From Albidovulum sp. (lineage in GTDB: Bacteria; Pseudomonadota; Alphaproteobacteria; Rhodobacterales; Rhodobacteraceae), in NCBI GenBank assembly GCA_028823855.1, contig JAPPFL010000018.1, positions 47,104-111,103 on the forward strand: a DNA stretch of 64,000 nucleotides, read 5' to 3'. A program made the translations under genes and the position numbers. Shown here one piece after another: positions 10,229 through 20,434 of this stretch (the first letter of the stretch is position 1; every line of letters begins with the position of its first letter). The notes under the pieces were generated by a model that did not search any database, was not told the origin of the DNA, and saw only the letters and a program-made list of their open reading frames with translations.

Positions 10229-11494
10229 ATGCAGAACGACCTCTCGATAGCCAACCTGATGAATAAAATTGGCGAACGCGCCTCCGAAGCGGCAGCGACA
10301 ATGGCATTCGCTTCAAGCCGGCAAAAATCCGCGGCGCTCGTCAAGGCGGCGGCGGAATTGCGAACTCGCGATGCCGAGATTCTACGCGAAAACCGAAAAG
10401 ACTTGGAATTCGGTCGAGAAAAGGGGTTGTCAGATGCCCTTTTAGACAGACTAATGCTCGATCGAGTCCGGATCGCCGGAATTGCGGATTCGTTGGAAAC
10501 CGTCGCCGAATTGCCTGAACCTATAGGAGAAATCATAGCAAGTTGGGATCGGCCTTCGGGATTGAGAATCCGCCAAGTTAGGACACCGATCGGGGTAGTG
10601 GGCATAATCTACGAATCTCGGCCGAATGTAACGGCCGACGCTGGAGCGTTGTGCGTCAAATCAGGCAATGCCGCCATTCTTCGAGGCGGTTCGGAGAGTT
10701 TCCATACGTCGTCGGCTATCCACAAATGCCTTGAAGCCGGTCTAAGCGAAGCAGGCTTGCCGATTCAGAGCGTTCAATTCGTGCCTACGAGGGACAGGCG
10801 CGCGGTCGGAGAAATGCTGAGAATGTCCGATCACATCGATATTATTGTGCCTCGAGGCGGCAAGCGTCTAGTCGCGCGCGTCCAGTCCGAGGCTCGCGTG
10901 CCTGTTTTTGCGCATCTTGAGGGTATTTGCCACGTTTATGTCGATGCTCGCGCGGACATCGAAAAAGCCCGCAAAGTCGTACTGAACGCCAAGACTCGCA
11001 GGACGGGAATATGCGGTGCAGCCGAATGTTTGCTTGTCGACAATGCGTTTTGGGAACGCAACGGCGCTCCCTTCATTTCCGATTTAATTGAAAAAGGCGT
11101 TGAAGTCCGCGCTGACGACACTCTCCAATCAATTGATGGCACGGTAGCGGCAACTCGCGAAGACTTCGGCAAGGAATTCCTGGACATGATCATTGCAGCG
11201 AAAGTAGTCGACGGCGTGGACGGCGCAATCGGTCATATCAGGGAGTACGGCTCGAATCATACGGAAGCGATCATTACGGAATGCGACAGAACGGCCGATA
11301 GGTTTTTTTCGAGACTAGACTCGGCAATCCTAATGCGCAACGCTTCAACTCAATTCGCCGATGGCGGCGAATTCGGCCTTGGCGCAGAGATTGGTATAGC
11401 TACCGGAAAGTTGCATGCGCGAGGTCCGGTTGGAGCCCGGCAGTTGACTAGCTTCAAATACCTTGTCGAAGGCGACGGAACCGTTCGCGCATGA
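10229..11494 (+). CDS. proA: glutamate-5-semialdehyde dehydrogenase (gamma-glutamyl phosphate reductase)
   Basis: ProA reduces gamma-glutamyl phosphate with NADPH to glutamate semialdehyde, the second step of proline synthesis. The 421-residue product has an aldehyde-dehydrogenase fold: [23 protein letters not shown] (substrate and NADP region), [19 protein letters not shown], and the catalytic cysteine in TGICGAAEC near residue 261. The C-terminal part has [10 protein letters not shown] and [15 protein letters not shown]. The ATG at 10229 is preferred over a GTG at 10211 because GGAG lies six bases upstream of it and the resulting length fits the family. Confidence 0.96.
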   Translation: MQNDLSIANLMNKIGERASEAAATMAFASSRQKSAALVKAAAELRTRDAEILRENRKDLEFGREKGLSDALLDRLMLDRVRIAGIADSLETVAELPEPIGEIIASWDRPSGLRIRQVRTPIGVVGIIYESRPNVTADAGALCVKSGNAAILRGGSESFHTSSAIHKCLEAGLSEAGLPIQSVQFVPTRDRRAVGEMLRMSDHIDIIVPRGGKRLVARVQSEARVPVFAHLEGICHVYVDARADIEKARKVVLNAKTRRTGICGAAECLLVDNAFWERNGAPFISDLIEKGVEVRADDTLQSIDGTVAATREDFGKEFLDMIIAAKVVDGVDGAIGHIREYGSNHTEAIITECDRTADRFFSRLDSAILMRNASTQFADGGEFGLGAEIGIATGKLHARGPVGARQLTSFKYLVEGDGTVRA

Positions 11495-11541
11495 AACGAA
11501 AATTGGGAGCGTAGTTTAGGTATTAGGCGCGCCGGCGAAAA

Positions 11542-12222
11542 CTAGATCTGCCAAGTTCGAACATCGCCGCAATCGATATGAACAAAATTCGGGCGACGGT
11601 ACCGACCGACGCCGCCGCTGGCGCATTTGGTGGCGGCTGATGCAATCTGCCTCGACGACCTGTTCTTTAACTGAACATCGGCGGCTTGGCCCTTGATATG
11701 GAGGGAATTGCGCGCGACGCTTCTACTTGTCCGTCTGAGAATGTCGTTTGTTCGCCGCGTGCGAAAGCCAGATAGCAGCTTGAACGGCTCGTCTGTTTCC
11801 AAAATCGCGCTGATCGCAGACAGGTTGTCGATGTTTCGACGATCCATCCTGGTTTTCCTTTGGTCTCTCCAGTCGCGCATGAAGAAATCGATTTCGCCCA
11901 TTACTTCGGGAATATACTCGCCGTCGATCCAATAGACCGCGTTCAGGTATTCACCCGTATGGCCGCTATACATTTTTAGCCGACGAATATTGCCGGCCCC
12001 CTTGAGATAGCCCGGGGTATTGGTGTATGCTGGCGCGGCCGCTACGCAGATCGCACCCGCGAAAATGCCCTGGAGTAGCGTACGACGATTAACTTTCTCT
12101 AAGCTTGGAAGTTTACAATTTACCTTATTCGGCGCATTGCCGTGTCTAGCAATTCTTGTCTCCATGTTTCCGGCCTGTATACGTTTTGGTAGTGCATGAA
12201 AAAAATGGTACCAGCTGCTCAC
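11542..12222 (-). CDS. YcbK-like DUF882 peptidase (M15-type fold)
   Basis: The C-terminal half matches DUF882/YcbK proteins, zinc peptidases of the peptidase M15A fold thought to trim peptidoglycan stem peptides. Seen motifs are LLSGFRTRRTND, SLHIKGQAADV (first His and Asp ligands) and FVHIDCGDVRTW (last His ligand). The N-terminal part has NRRTLLQGIFAGAICVAAAPAYT, a signal peptide with a twin-arginine-like pair, so export to the periplasm is likely. Two starts are possible (12222 or 12165); the latter gives 207 residues and a more normal leader. It is divergent from a YcbB-like L,D-transpeptidase, echoing the ycbB-ycbK pair of enterobacteria, although the orientation differs. Confidence 0.85.
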   Translation of the reverse strand: MSSWYHFFHALPKRIQAGNMETRIARHGNAPNKVNCKLPSLEKVNRRTLLQGIFAGAICVAAAPAYTNTPGYLKGAGNIRRLKMYSGHTGEYLNAVYWIDGEYIPEVMGEIDFFMRDWRDQRKTRMDRRNIDNLSAISAILETDEPFKLLSGFRTRRTNDILRRTSRSVARNSLHIKGQAADVQLKNRSSRQIASAATKCASGGVGRYRRPNFVHIDCGDVRTWQI

Positions 12223-12928
12223 CGGGCAACTCTACAGCAATACATTGACACAGTCAATATTTAAGACTCGCTGCGAAGCCCGTCGAAACAGCGCTTAATT
12301 GCCTTACCGCATGCCAGGTTTTTGGCAGGAACGGGCCTTTCCACGACAGAACGAGTTGCATCATTGGCTTTAGGAAACACAAAATATAGAGAATTCTCTT
12401 TCATTTACATGTTGAAATATAACGATTTTTACAAATCGGTAGAATTTCAAAATCCTAGTACGCTAGAATGGGAATGCAATTTCAGATTGTTCTTAGGGTC
12501 CCAAATGCCGAAACTGTGGATCGTCCCGGCAATTCCAGTAATTTGGAAATTTTGAACCTTGGTTGACAAATTTTCTCTCTTGGTTGGAATTTTTTCAGCG
12601 TGATTCGTTTTGCGCACTAAATTGCGATGTGCATAAATTCCGCAATTCGGATCAAGCGCCGTTCGGAAGTGGATCGTATGTTCAAGCAGTGTTTCAAATT
12701 CTTTCAACAATAGCATTCTGGATCAAGTTGCCAAAGAGACTTCGGTAGCTAGTCGAAGTCGAGAATTCATCTTGGAAGGAACAGAGTCAACGATTATTGA
12801 CTATCTTATTGAAGCAAAATTGTATCATTTCCTTTTTTCAATCGCTAGGAAACCGTTCATGTTTTGCGAATCGAGCAGACGTACTCTACAGAAGCCTCCA
12901 AGAAAAAGCCTTATCCAGAAGGTGTAAA
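12223..12928. other. divergent intergenic region, nothing recognised
   Basis: About 700 AT-rich bases between two divergent cell-wall genes. It must hold both promoters. No conserved protein, RNA or repeat is visible. Confidence 0.45.
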
Positions 12929-14533
12929 ATGAACGCGCTGAATAACTTCCGAAAAACTTTGTTTGCTCTTGCGACGCTATCTCTGGCTTTCGCGACTATT
13001 TCGCCAACCGGTGCGCGAGCAGAAACCGAGACGATGGCTTTCAAATTGGCGCTTGCCAACGCCGTTTCAATCGACGAATCGCTGCTTGAATTCTATCGAA
13101 AACGAGAGTTCCGGCCGCTTTGGATCGTAGGCGATGCAGCGTCGAATCGCCGAGCCGCATTGTTTTCAGCGCTAGAAGATGCCGCCGGGCACGGTCTTCC
13201 GCGAAACCGATACAGACCAGAGGAGCTACGCAGTCAGTTTGCCGCTGCGAATACATTAAGGGAATTGGCAATCGCGGAAGCCTCGGCAAGCCTGGCGTAT
13301 ATTCGATTTGCGCGAGACTTGCACACCGGAGCGCTCGAGCCTGAAGAAATCGACGAGGGAATCAAGCGAAAGCGCAGGCCCGTCGAAACCGACTTCCTGA
13401 TGACGCGCATACTTGCGCCGGACCCGCGATCGTTTTTGGCAAAACTGGCTCCCTCGGACCCGGCTTATTTAAAACTGCGCAAGGAACTCATGCGGCTCGA
13501 CATCGCCATTGCGAATGGCGGCTGGGGAGAAACGATTGGCACCGACATCGAATTCTTAAGACCTGGAGACCGAGGACAGGACGTAGTGGCCCTGCGGAAT
13601 AGGCTCATTCGGATGGGGTATTTGTCGAGAAACGCAAGGGTTGAATACGATATTCATGTCGAGAACGCTGTAAAGCGTTTTCAATCGAGGCATGGATTTT
13701 CTGCCGACGGCATAACCGGGCCGCTAACTATAAGCGCGTTAAATAAGTCCGCCGAAGAGAGACGCGTCCAGGTTGCGGCATCTCTCGAAAGGCTTCGGTG
13801 GCTGAACCAGCCTCTTGGCAATAACCATGTTCTTGTCAACTTGGCGGATTTCAGCGCGAGAATCATCGAAAACGGCCAAACTGCGTTTTATACAAAAGCG
13901 GTAGTCGGGAAATCGGAAAGGGATTTGAACACGCCTGAGTTTTCCGGACTAATGACGCACATGATTGTTAATCCAGTCTGGCATGTCCCATACTCGATCG
14001 CGTCGAAAGAAGTCTTGCCGGTGTGGAAAGAGGATCCCACGGCCGAAAGTGAACTGCTTATTTTCGACAAGGAAAACAATGAAGTCGATCGAGCCACCAT
14101 AGACTTTGAGCAATATTCGGAATCGAATTTCCCGTTCAGTCTCAAGCAGCCGCCCGGACCGCTTAACGCCCTTGGCGAGGTCAAGTTCATGTTCCCGAAC
14201 AAATACAGCATTTACTTGCATGACACGCCCGAAAAGAATCTCTTTGAACGCGACGTTCGCGCCTTCAGCCACGGATGCGTTCGGTTGGGTAAGGCTCACG
14301 AATTGGCGACCTTTCTGCTTGCCAAGCAGGTTCAATTTCCCGAACGGCTGCTAGAACTGGCGCTCGTCGAAGAAGAAGAGATCAAATTTGATCTTGCCGA
14401 GCCGTTGCCCATACACCTGGTATACCGCACCGTCTGGGTAAGTGCCGGCGGCGAAGTAAACTATCGACAAGACATCTACGGACGAGACAGAAAGATTTTC
14501 GATTCTCTGATCGAAGCCGGGCTCGTATCCTGA
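12929..14533 (+). CDS. YcbB-like L,D-transpeptidase
   Basis: This enzyme forms 3-3 cross-links in peptidoglycan (or anchors proteins to it) in the periplasm. The 534 residues show a signal peptide (MNALNNFRKTLFALATLSLAF, ending ARA) and a peptidoglycan-binding type 1 domain near residues 211-275 (GQDVVALRNRLIRMGYL; RHGFSADGITG). The YkuD catalytic domain has HDTPEKNLF and SHGCVRLG, the latter holding the active-site cysteine near residue 449. The ATG at 12929 was chosen because it begins a proper signal peptide; an upstream in-frame ATG at 12797 would bury it. Length and domain order match the YcbB/LdtD group. Confidence 0.93.
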   Translation: MNALNNFRKTLFALATLSLAFATISPTGARAETETMAFKLALANAVSIDESLLEFYRKREFRPLWIVGDAASNRRAALFSALEDAAGHGLPRNRYRPEELRSQFAAANTLRELAIAEASASLAYIRFARDLHTGALEPEEIDEGIKRKRRPVETDFLMTRILAPDPRSFLAKLAPSDPAYLKLRKELMRLDIAIANGGWGETIGTDIEFLRPGDRGQDVVALRNRLIRMGYLSRNARVEYDIHVENAVKRFQSRHGFSADGITGPLTISALNKSAEERRVQVAASLERLRWLNQPLGNNHVLVNLADFSARIIENGQTAFYTKAVVGKSERDLNTPEFSGLMTHMIVNPVWHVPYSIASKEVLPVWKEDPTAESELLIFDKENNEVDRATIDFEQYSESNFPFSLKQPPGPLNALGEVKFMFPNKYSIYLHDTPEKNLFERDVRAFSHGCVRLGKAHELATFLLAKQVQFPERLLELALVEEEEIKFDLAEPLPIHLVYRTVWVSAGGEVNYRQDIYGRDRKIFDSLIEAGLVS

Positions 14534-14576
14534 CTCGAATTCGAAGCGCGGCGGGCTAGGCTGCGGGCGAATTCCA

Positions 14577-15632
14577 TTGGGAATTTCAGTCGGCGAACTC
14601 GCCGCGGCCATTGGCGGGAATGCGGAAGGTGATTCTGAACTGCGAGTCCATGGGTTAGCCGAACCCGAAATTGCCGGACCCTTCGACCTGGCACTTGCCT
14701 ACGACTCTAAGTTTCGTTCACTGCTTGCCGACAGCATGGCGCAGGCGGCGCTGCTTCGAATTGGCGCGAGCTGGCGGGAATATGGAATCAAATCTGCAAT
14801 TCTGGTTCGGAGACCGCGCCACGCGCTTGCTCTAGCTAGCACTATTTTTTCCCCGCCGAGCGAATTCGAACCCGGTATACATCCTTCGGCTATAATTTCG
14901 CCTACGGCGCGAATCGGAGCAGGGTGCAGGATTGGACCCTTTACCGTCGTACAGCCCGGGACAAGCATTGGAGCCGGTAGTATCGTCGGTTCCAGCGTAT
15001 CGATTGGATGCAACGTCCGAATTGGAGAAAGAGCAGTAATTTATCCGGGCGTTCGCATTGGACGAAATGTCGTCATCGGACACAGGTTCATCGCCCACGC
15101 CAATTCCGTGTTCGGAAGCGACGGATTCGCCTTTGAAACAGACAATGAGAAATCCGGCGAAACGACGGCGAGCCGCCGCCAAAAGATCAATTCGCTCGGT
15201 TCAGTGCTGATCGGGGACGATGTTGAGGTTGGAGCCAACTGCGCGATAGATAGAGGAACGATTTCAAACACGGTGATCGGAAGCGGTACGAAACTCGACA
15301 ATTTAGTTCATGTTGCTCACAATGTTCGGATCGGCGAGGATTGCATAGTGTGCGGGCAGGTCGGAATTGCAGGATCCGCCAAGGTCGGAGACAGGGCCGT
15401 ATTTGGCGGCCAAGTTGGAATCGCCGACAATATTTCTATTGGGAATGACGTAGCGGCTGCGGGCGCCTCGGCCGTGTATCGCGATGTAAGGGACAACACT
15501 CAGGTAATGGGATTTCCGGCGACCGAATTATCGAAGAACATGGCTCAATACAGACACGTCTCGAAATTGCCTAAACTTGCCGAGAGAGTTCGCAATTTGG
15601 AACGGTGGCTTGCCAAGTTACAGAAAAATTGA
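14577..15632 (+). CDS. lpxD: UDP-3-O-acylglucosamine N-acyltransferase
   Basis: LpxD adds the N-linked hydroxyacyl chain to UDP-3-O-acylglucosamine, the third step of lipid A synthesis. The 351-residue product has the uridine-binding N-terminal domain (about 1-100), then left-handed beta-helix hexapeptide repeats (IHPSAIISPTARIGAGCRIG onward), with FAHAN-like FIAHANSVFGSDGFAF and HVAHNVRIGEDC carrying catalytic and lipid-binding residues, and a C-terminal helix. The start appears to be TTG at 14577 (MGISVGELAAAIGG), since no in-frame ATG or GTG gives a complete N-terminus. It is not beside bamA, fabZ or lpxA as in most genomes, which suggests rearrangement. Confidence 0.95.
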   Translation: MGISVGELAAAIGGNAEGDSELRVHGLAEPEIAGPFDLALAYDSKFRSLLADSMAQAALLRIGASWREYGIKSAILVRRPRHALALASTIFSPPSEFEPGIHPSAIISPTARIGAGCRIGPFTVVQPGTSIGAGSIVGSSVSIGCNVRIGERAVIYPGVRIGRNVVIGHRFIAHANSVFGSDGFAFETDNEKSGETTASRRQKINSLGSVLIGDDVEVGANCAIDRGTISNTVIGSGTKLDNLVHVAHNVRIGEDCIVCGQVGIAGSAKVGDRAVFGGQVGIADNISIGNDVAAAGASAVYRDVRDNTQVMGFPATELSKNMAQYRHVSKLPKLAERVRNLERWLAKLQKN

Positions 15633-16133
15633 TCGCGTATCTCGATGCAAAGAACGACGACGGCGCGATGCGCGTCCGATTTGTATGAAATTGCAGATAG
15701 ACTCGACGTATTCGGACAGTCGCCTGCCATGACCTATTGCGGACCGATAATTCAATTGGTCCACTGCGGGCGCAGCCAAGCTAGAATTAAATGGCCGACA
15801 CTTCTTCCGGTTCGAGCGTTAGCAGCTCGCGAGCGCAATCGGATTAATCAGTCCAGCGTAACCGAGACCGGTAGTAAACCATGCGTGCGTGCGAATAGCT
15901 CCTTGGGATCGATCGCCCACTCCATTCTAAGCGGGCCATAGCGCAGCTTTCGCATTTGATTGCCGGAGTGAACGAAAGCCGCACTCGAATCGGAGCGTTT
16001 CCAATTTCCGAATCCAAGTGCAGCCGCCCGCCCGCCGGTCAATTTCGCAACCGTCCGAACGGCCGAATCGACGGCGGATCGAATGCCTCGCAACAGCTGC
16101 CATATGTCGCGAAACGAAAGGGATTTAGAATTT
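15633..16133. other. intergenic, nothing recognised
   Basis: About 500 bases between convergent lpxD and the IalB-family gene. A 123-codon minus-strand frame is open here, but its composition is unconvincing and it runs into the IalB-family coding sequence, so it is not called. Confidence 0.45.
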
Positions 16134-16739
16134 TTACTGGTTCCCTCTCGACGCGGACTGCACCTCGGCAAAACCGGCGGTAAATCCGTCGAGCGAAACC
16201 ACCCCGCTAGTGGGTTCATCCGGGAGATAGACGGAGCGAATCGTCAAAATCATTGTTTTCGATTTTCGCAATAGTTCGACTTCTGCAGTCGTGAAAGCCA
16301 GCCTGGCGACGCACCCATTTTCAAGGCAATATTTGAATGGATATGTTTTTGCGGGAGTTTTTCCTACTGCGAGCACGAGGTTGGCTTCAAGGAGGGTCCC
16401 AAGCGGAGTTGTGATATTGGCGCCAGCACCGAGATAGGCAACATCAGGTACGTCGAATACTTCGATGCGCGCGATACGGTCTCCTCGCTTGTCTATAACC
16501 AGTTGCTGCATGTTGCAGTTTTCCGTATCCTTACCGGAATACAGGCAATTGACGACCCAGTCCCCATGCACGGCGCGGGTGTAAATTTCTCCTACTTGAC
16601 GGACGACCGGTTTACCGACCGCCAGTTCTCCGCCTCCGCCGATTGTTGCGCCTGCCTGCGATTCGCTACCTTCCTGCGCCGATAGGGCGGTCGGAACGCA
16701 TAAGCAAACAGCTGCCAAAACTATTTTGAATGGTGTCAT
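16134..16739 (-). CDS. IalB-family exported protein
   Basis: The 201-residue product starts with a clear signal peptide (MTPFKIVLAAVCLCVPTALSAQ). It then has GDWVVNCLYSGKDTENCNMQQL, the two-cysteine core of the invasion-associated locus B family, and a second cysteine pair in YCLENGCVARLAF, probably forming periplasmic disulfides. IalB proteins are widespread in alphaproteobacteria. The name comes from Bartonella, but most members have no shown role in invasion, so it should be read as a periplasmic protein of unknown function. The ATG at 16739 is chosen because it begins the signal peptide; a start at 16784 would add 15 residues. Confidence 0.88.
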   Translation of the reverse strand: MTPFKIVLAAVCLCVPTALSAQEGSESQAGATIGGGGELAVGKPVVRQVGEIYTRAVHGDWVVNCLYSGKDTENCNMQQLVIDKRGDRIARIEVFDVPDVAYLGAGANITTPLGTLLEANLVLAVGKTPAKTYPFKYCLENGCVARLAFTTAEVELLRKSKTMILTIRSVYLPDEPTSGVVSLDGFTAGFAEVQSASRGNQ

Positions 16740-18066
16740 GACATAACTTTCTTGTCTTAACCTGCATCGCGCTGACCATACCAAATCGACTGCAAAATGT
16801 CACTACTCGATCAAGTCAAGTTCGCTTCGTACCTGATCTCAACCTGGACTCGATTGCAGATTTAAGCAAATGAAACGGGTTTTTCGAGGCGAACGGACAG
16901 CGCATAAACCCGAAGAGAGCAAACTTGGATTCAAAAGTTTTTGCGATAATTCGCGTCGGGAATCGATCTGTTCTCGCATTTCCAACTACCGATTCCCTCC
17001 GCAGCGGAAATCGCCTTCGATGCCGGGCACGCGTCTCTTCCAGAGGATACAAGCAGAAATGCAAGAATAAAAGCGCCGCGGATCGATCAATAAGGAGCAT
17101 GACGCAAACGCCATGTACACCGCTATTCGCGTCGACCGGATCGCCAATGCGACCATGGAGACGGGTGCGCGAACGAGACGGTCGACTAGCGCAATTCCAA
17201 GTGTCCGAAGAATCGATACGAATTCGCTCCTTGACCGTCGACCCGGTATTTCCGTTCGCGCGCCGGTCCGGTCGCGTTAGTGTTTCCGTCGAAGTCTTGA
17301 ATCTCGCCAGACCTCGAAAGATTGACCGGGATTCAAGTGCTGAACAATATTGGGTCTGTTCCCAAAAAAAGCCCGCCCGTCCGTTCAGAACTTTTGGAAG
17401 CAAATTACGAGTAATTCCGGCATGTTACTGGGAGTTATTCAGAAATATTATTAAGCCTGCTTCGGGGATTGACTTACTTGAATTGCGCCGGTGTTTAGGC
17501 ATCCGGGATATTCGATCGTATGGGTGAGTCCAGTTAAGTTCAGAATTGCGATTTACGCGAAACCCTCAAAGTCATAGTTCGCGGCGTTGTTTCAAACTCG
17601 CGTTACGGGATCGCTAATTGAACTCCCGAGCTGGCAATGCGCTTCGGTCTCGGCACTGGGGATTCCCGGATCGCTAATAAGGCGGGCCAAAGAAATATCC
17701 TTTCCAAGCAAGAATTTGACTGCCCGGTTTGAGGCCTGCTACCGCAGAGTCGGGCGTTCAAAGGAAATGCCGAAATTTTTATCTATTAGCCATTTACGGG
17801 CAAGCGCCGGGAACCATTGGAGCTGATGCGATCGATAGGCGACAAATGTAAAATTCAGCGATATGCGAGCGAACGTCCGCGACGGCCTTCGTCATTCGCG
17901 GCTACCCTCGGTCTATTCTCACCCGCATTAACAACTCCGGGAAATTGAGCGCGACCAAGGCAGATCCCGAGTGGGTTGTTCGAATCGGCGAAACGCGCGC
18001 GCAGGGTCGCCGGGCTTCATTGTAACTCGCTACAGTTGCTCCAAGAGCAGCCCGTCGCTCGCGGCT
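16740..18066. other. 1.3-kb stretch without recognisable genes
   Basis: Frames up to 200 codons occur on both strands, but they overlap one another, use codons unlike the neighbours and contain no known block. It is probably a gene graveyard. No tRNA, transposase motif or repeat was found by eye. Confidence 0.5.
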
Positions 18067-19398
18067 CTACAGCGGCTTGATTTGCAAGCGCGTGATCCTG
18101 TTCGCTTCGCGCCCAAGAATTTTGAATGCAAAGCCATAGAAATTGAATTCCTGTCCTGGAGTCGGGATCGACTTTGCGCCGTCAATGACCAGTCCAGCTA
18201 TCGTATTTGCGTTGGCTTCCGGCAGTTTCCAACCCATTTCGCGATTGAGATCTCGTATTGAGGATCCACCGTCGACCACAATGCTTCCGTCGGCATCGGG
18301 ACTAGGGGGTTCATCCGGGCGCGTATCGAATTCGTCGGTTATTTCGCCGACGATTTCCTCCAAAATGTCCTCGAGCGTAATAAGTCCCTGCAGTGCACCG
18401 TATTCGTCGACGATAAGCGCGAATTGGGAATGACGGGCAAGAAATTGGCGCATCTGTTCGTCCAAGGTCGTCGTCTCGGGAACAAAGTACGGCTCCATGG
18501 CGATGCCTACGACATTCAGTTTTTCCTGGCCGGCGGCATCGGTTCCGCCGCCCATGCGCCGGAGAGCTTCCCTCAGCACGTCTCTTGCGTGCAGTACGCC
18601 AACAATGTTTTCCCTATTCCCTTCGAATACCGGAAGGCGAGTGAACCGCGTGTCCCTGCACTGCGCGTAAACATCTTCATCCGGGGCTTCGGCGTCGATC
18701 ATCTCGATTTCCGAACGATGCAGCATTATTTCTTCCACGGTTCGGTCGCCGAGGTCGAGCGCTCCCAGCAACCGGTCGCGATGCTCCTTTTTTACCGCTC
18801 CGATCGAATGGCCAAGTGCGATCGTGCCCTCGATTTCCTGGCGAATTTCGAGCACGGGGCTCTCCATGTCGCCCGACAAGCCGAAAAGACGGAGAAGCCG
18901 CCACACGAAAAATTGAACCGCCGCCACGACCGGAAAGAACACTTTGACAACCAAGCCAATAGCCGGCGCCACTCGGATCGAAGCGGATTCCGGACTCGCA
19001 ATCGCATAGGTTTTCGGCATGACTTCCGCGAAAACAACTACTACGGCGGTCATGACCATTATCGCGATGGCAACGCCCGAATCGCCGAACAGTTTCGTAA
19101 ACAGCGTCGTTGCCAACGAGGCCGCGACGATATTGACTAGATTGTTGCCGAGCAGGACCGCGCCAATCAAACTTTCCCGATTACCGGTGATCTTAAGGGC
19201 GCTGGCGGCGCCTTTTTCGCCCTTGTCCGCCTTCGCCTGCAGCTTTCCGCGCGACGCGGAAGTCAGCGCGGTTTCGGATCCGGAAAAGAATGCAGAAAGG
19301 AAAATAAGGAAGAGAATCGCCAATACGGTTGCCCAAAAGGCGAAATCGTACGTTTCGTTGAAGAAAAGGTTCCACCAATCGCTGGATTCGCTATTCAT
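18067..19398 (-). CDS. CorC/HlyC-type CNNM and CBS domain membrane protein
   Basis: The 443-residue protein has a DUF21/CNNM transmembrane domain (residues about 18-190; GSETALTSASRGKL, LLGNNLVN, FAEVMPKTYAI), two CBS domains (about 210-335, with VMLHRSEIEMIDA-like and EEIVGEITDE regions) and a C-terminal CorC_HlyC domain. Family members are linked to magnesium export or tolerance, and were earlier annotated as hemolysins. In many alphaproteobacteria such a gene lies next to aroB. Here it is the last gene of the minus-strand group 44-aa protein/505-aa protein/xerD/corC, with 105 bases to xerD. Confidence 0.9.
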   Translation of the reverse strand: MNSESSDWWNLFFNETYDFAFWATVLAILFLIFLSAFFSGSETALTSASRGKLQAKADKGEKGAASALKITGNRESLIGAVLLGNNLVNIVAASLATTLFTKLFGDSGVAIAIMVMTAVVVVFAEVMPKTYAIASPESASIRVAPAIGLVVKVFFPVVAAVQFFVWRLLRLFGLSGDMESPVLEIRQEIEGTIALGHSIGAVKKEHRDRLLGALDLGDRTVEEIMLHRSEIEMIDAEAPDEDVYAQCRDTRFTRLPVFEGNRENIVGVLHARDVLREALRRMGGGTDAAGQEKLNVVGIAMEPYFVPETTTLDEQMRQFLARHSQFALIVDEYGALQGLITLEDILEEIVGEITDEFDTRPDEPPSPDADGSIVVDGGSSIRDLNREMGWKLPEANANTIAGLVIDGAKSIPTPGQEFNFYGFAFKILGREANRITRLQIKPL

Positions 19399-19503
19399 TT
19401 CTTTTATGCAATATCCTGTTTCGTCTAAGACATGTTATTGCCGGTACTTGATTTCAATAATCTGGATTCCGGCTTACTGCGAGAGATTTCGTCGGCGGTT
19501 CAG

Positions 19504-20433
19504 TCAGTTGCCGGCCGCTAAAGGGTGATTGTCAAATACGAGAGACTTGAGCCTTTCGTCGAGAACATGGGTGTAGATTTCGGTCGAGGAAACGTCGGCA
19601 TGTCCAAGCAAAGTCTGGATCGCTATCAAGTCTGCGCCATTTGCCAAAAGATGGGTCGCGAATGCGTGCCGGAGAACGTGCGGCGAGACTCTTTCGGGAG
19701 CAATTCCGGCGTTAGCCGCAATTCGCTTGACCAGCAGATAGAATCGCACGCGGTCGAAATGCCCGGACTTGCCATTGGACGGGAATAGGAATTTAGATTT
19801 TTTTCCGCCCTTCGCCGACTTGCCTTGTTCCATTTGCTTCCGCTTTTGACGCCAATCCGAGAGCTTCCTGCGAGCATGCGAAGACAAAGGCACCATCCGC
19901 TCCTTGGAACCCTTTCCGACGATTAGCAGCATATCCGGGTCGCCTTCAGTTGCGGATAGCGGCAGGGAAACTAGTTCGCTGACCCGCATGCCGGTCGCAT
20001 AAAGCAATTCCAGCATGCACGAATTCCGCGCACGGTCGTTCTCGTTCTTTCCGGTTTCGCCGGCGGCTTCGAGAAGCCTGGTAACTTCGTCCTCCGACAA
20101 TAGCTTGGGAAGAAGAGCGTCCTTGCGCGGATTCCTGACTCGAGAGGCGGGATTGTCGGTTCTCCACCCCTCTTCAAATGCGAACTTGTAAAGCTGGCGA
20201 ATCGCCGACAAACGGCGGCTGCGGGTAGAAGGACTCATGCCGGCCGAGACCAGAGACCGCATGTAATTCTCAATGTCGCGTCGCCGCGCCTCCTCGAAAG
20301 ATCCTCCGTCCTCGACTAAAAACGCGCGGAAATCGCTGAGATCCCTTTCATAGGCGCTGATAGTATTGCTCGCCGCTCCGCGCTCGGCTCTTGCCGCTTC
20401 CAAGAATGGTTCGATCCAATCTTCGCCCGGCAT
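19504..20433 (-). CDS. xerD: XerD-type tyrosine recombinase
   Basis: XerD acts with XerC at the dif site to resolve chromosome dimers before division. The 309 residues show the SAM-like N-terminal core-binding domain (SAYERDLSDFRAFL; STRSRRLSAIRQLYKF) and the catalytic domain with the Arg of TGMRVSELVSL near 149, HVLRHAFATHLL near 250, LLGHADVSSTEIYTHV with the nucleophilic Tyr near 286. Length is typical. The start codon follows the stop of the 505-residue protein gene directly, so the two are co-translated. Distinguishing XerD from XerC rests on gene order beside aroK/aroB. Confidence 0.92.
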   Translation of the reverse strand: MPGEDWIEPFLEAARAERGAASNTISAYERDLSDFRAFLVEDGGSFEEARRRDIENYMRSLVSAGMSPSTRSRRLSAIRQLYKFAFEEGWRTDNPASRVRNPRKDALLPKLLSEDEVTRLLEAAGETGKNENDRARNSCMLELLYATGMRVSELVSLPLSATEGDPDMLLIVGKGSKERMVPLSSHARRKLSDWRQKRKQMEQGKSAKGGKKSKFLFPSNGKSGHFDRVRFYLLVKRIAANAGIAPERVSPHVLRHAFATHLLANGADLIAIQTLLGHADVSSTEIYTHVLDERLKSLVFDNHPLAAGN

Positions 20434-20434
20434 C

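Noticed and set aside
15848..16219. A 123-codon minus-strand frame downstream of the IalB-family gene.
   Set aside because: It overlaps the end of the IalB-family gene, lacks a ribosome site, and its sequence is not protein-like.
16800..17530. Two overlapping open frames of about 200 codons on opposite strands (16816-17403 minus, 16925-17527 plus).
   Set aside because: Both have improbable composition, no family blocks and no ribosome site; their length is due to a GC-rich stretch with few stops.
18424..19140. A 238-codon plus-strand frame opposite the CorC-like gene.
   Set aside because: Antisense shadow; the minus strand carries a full set of CNNM/CBS motifs.
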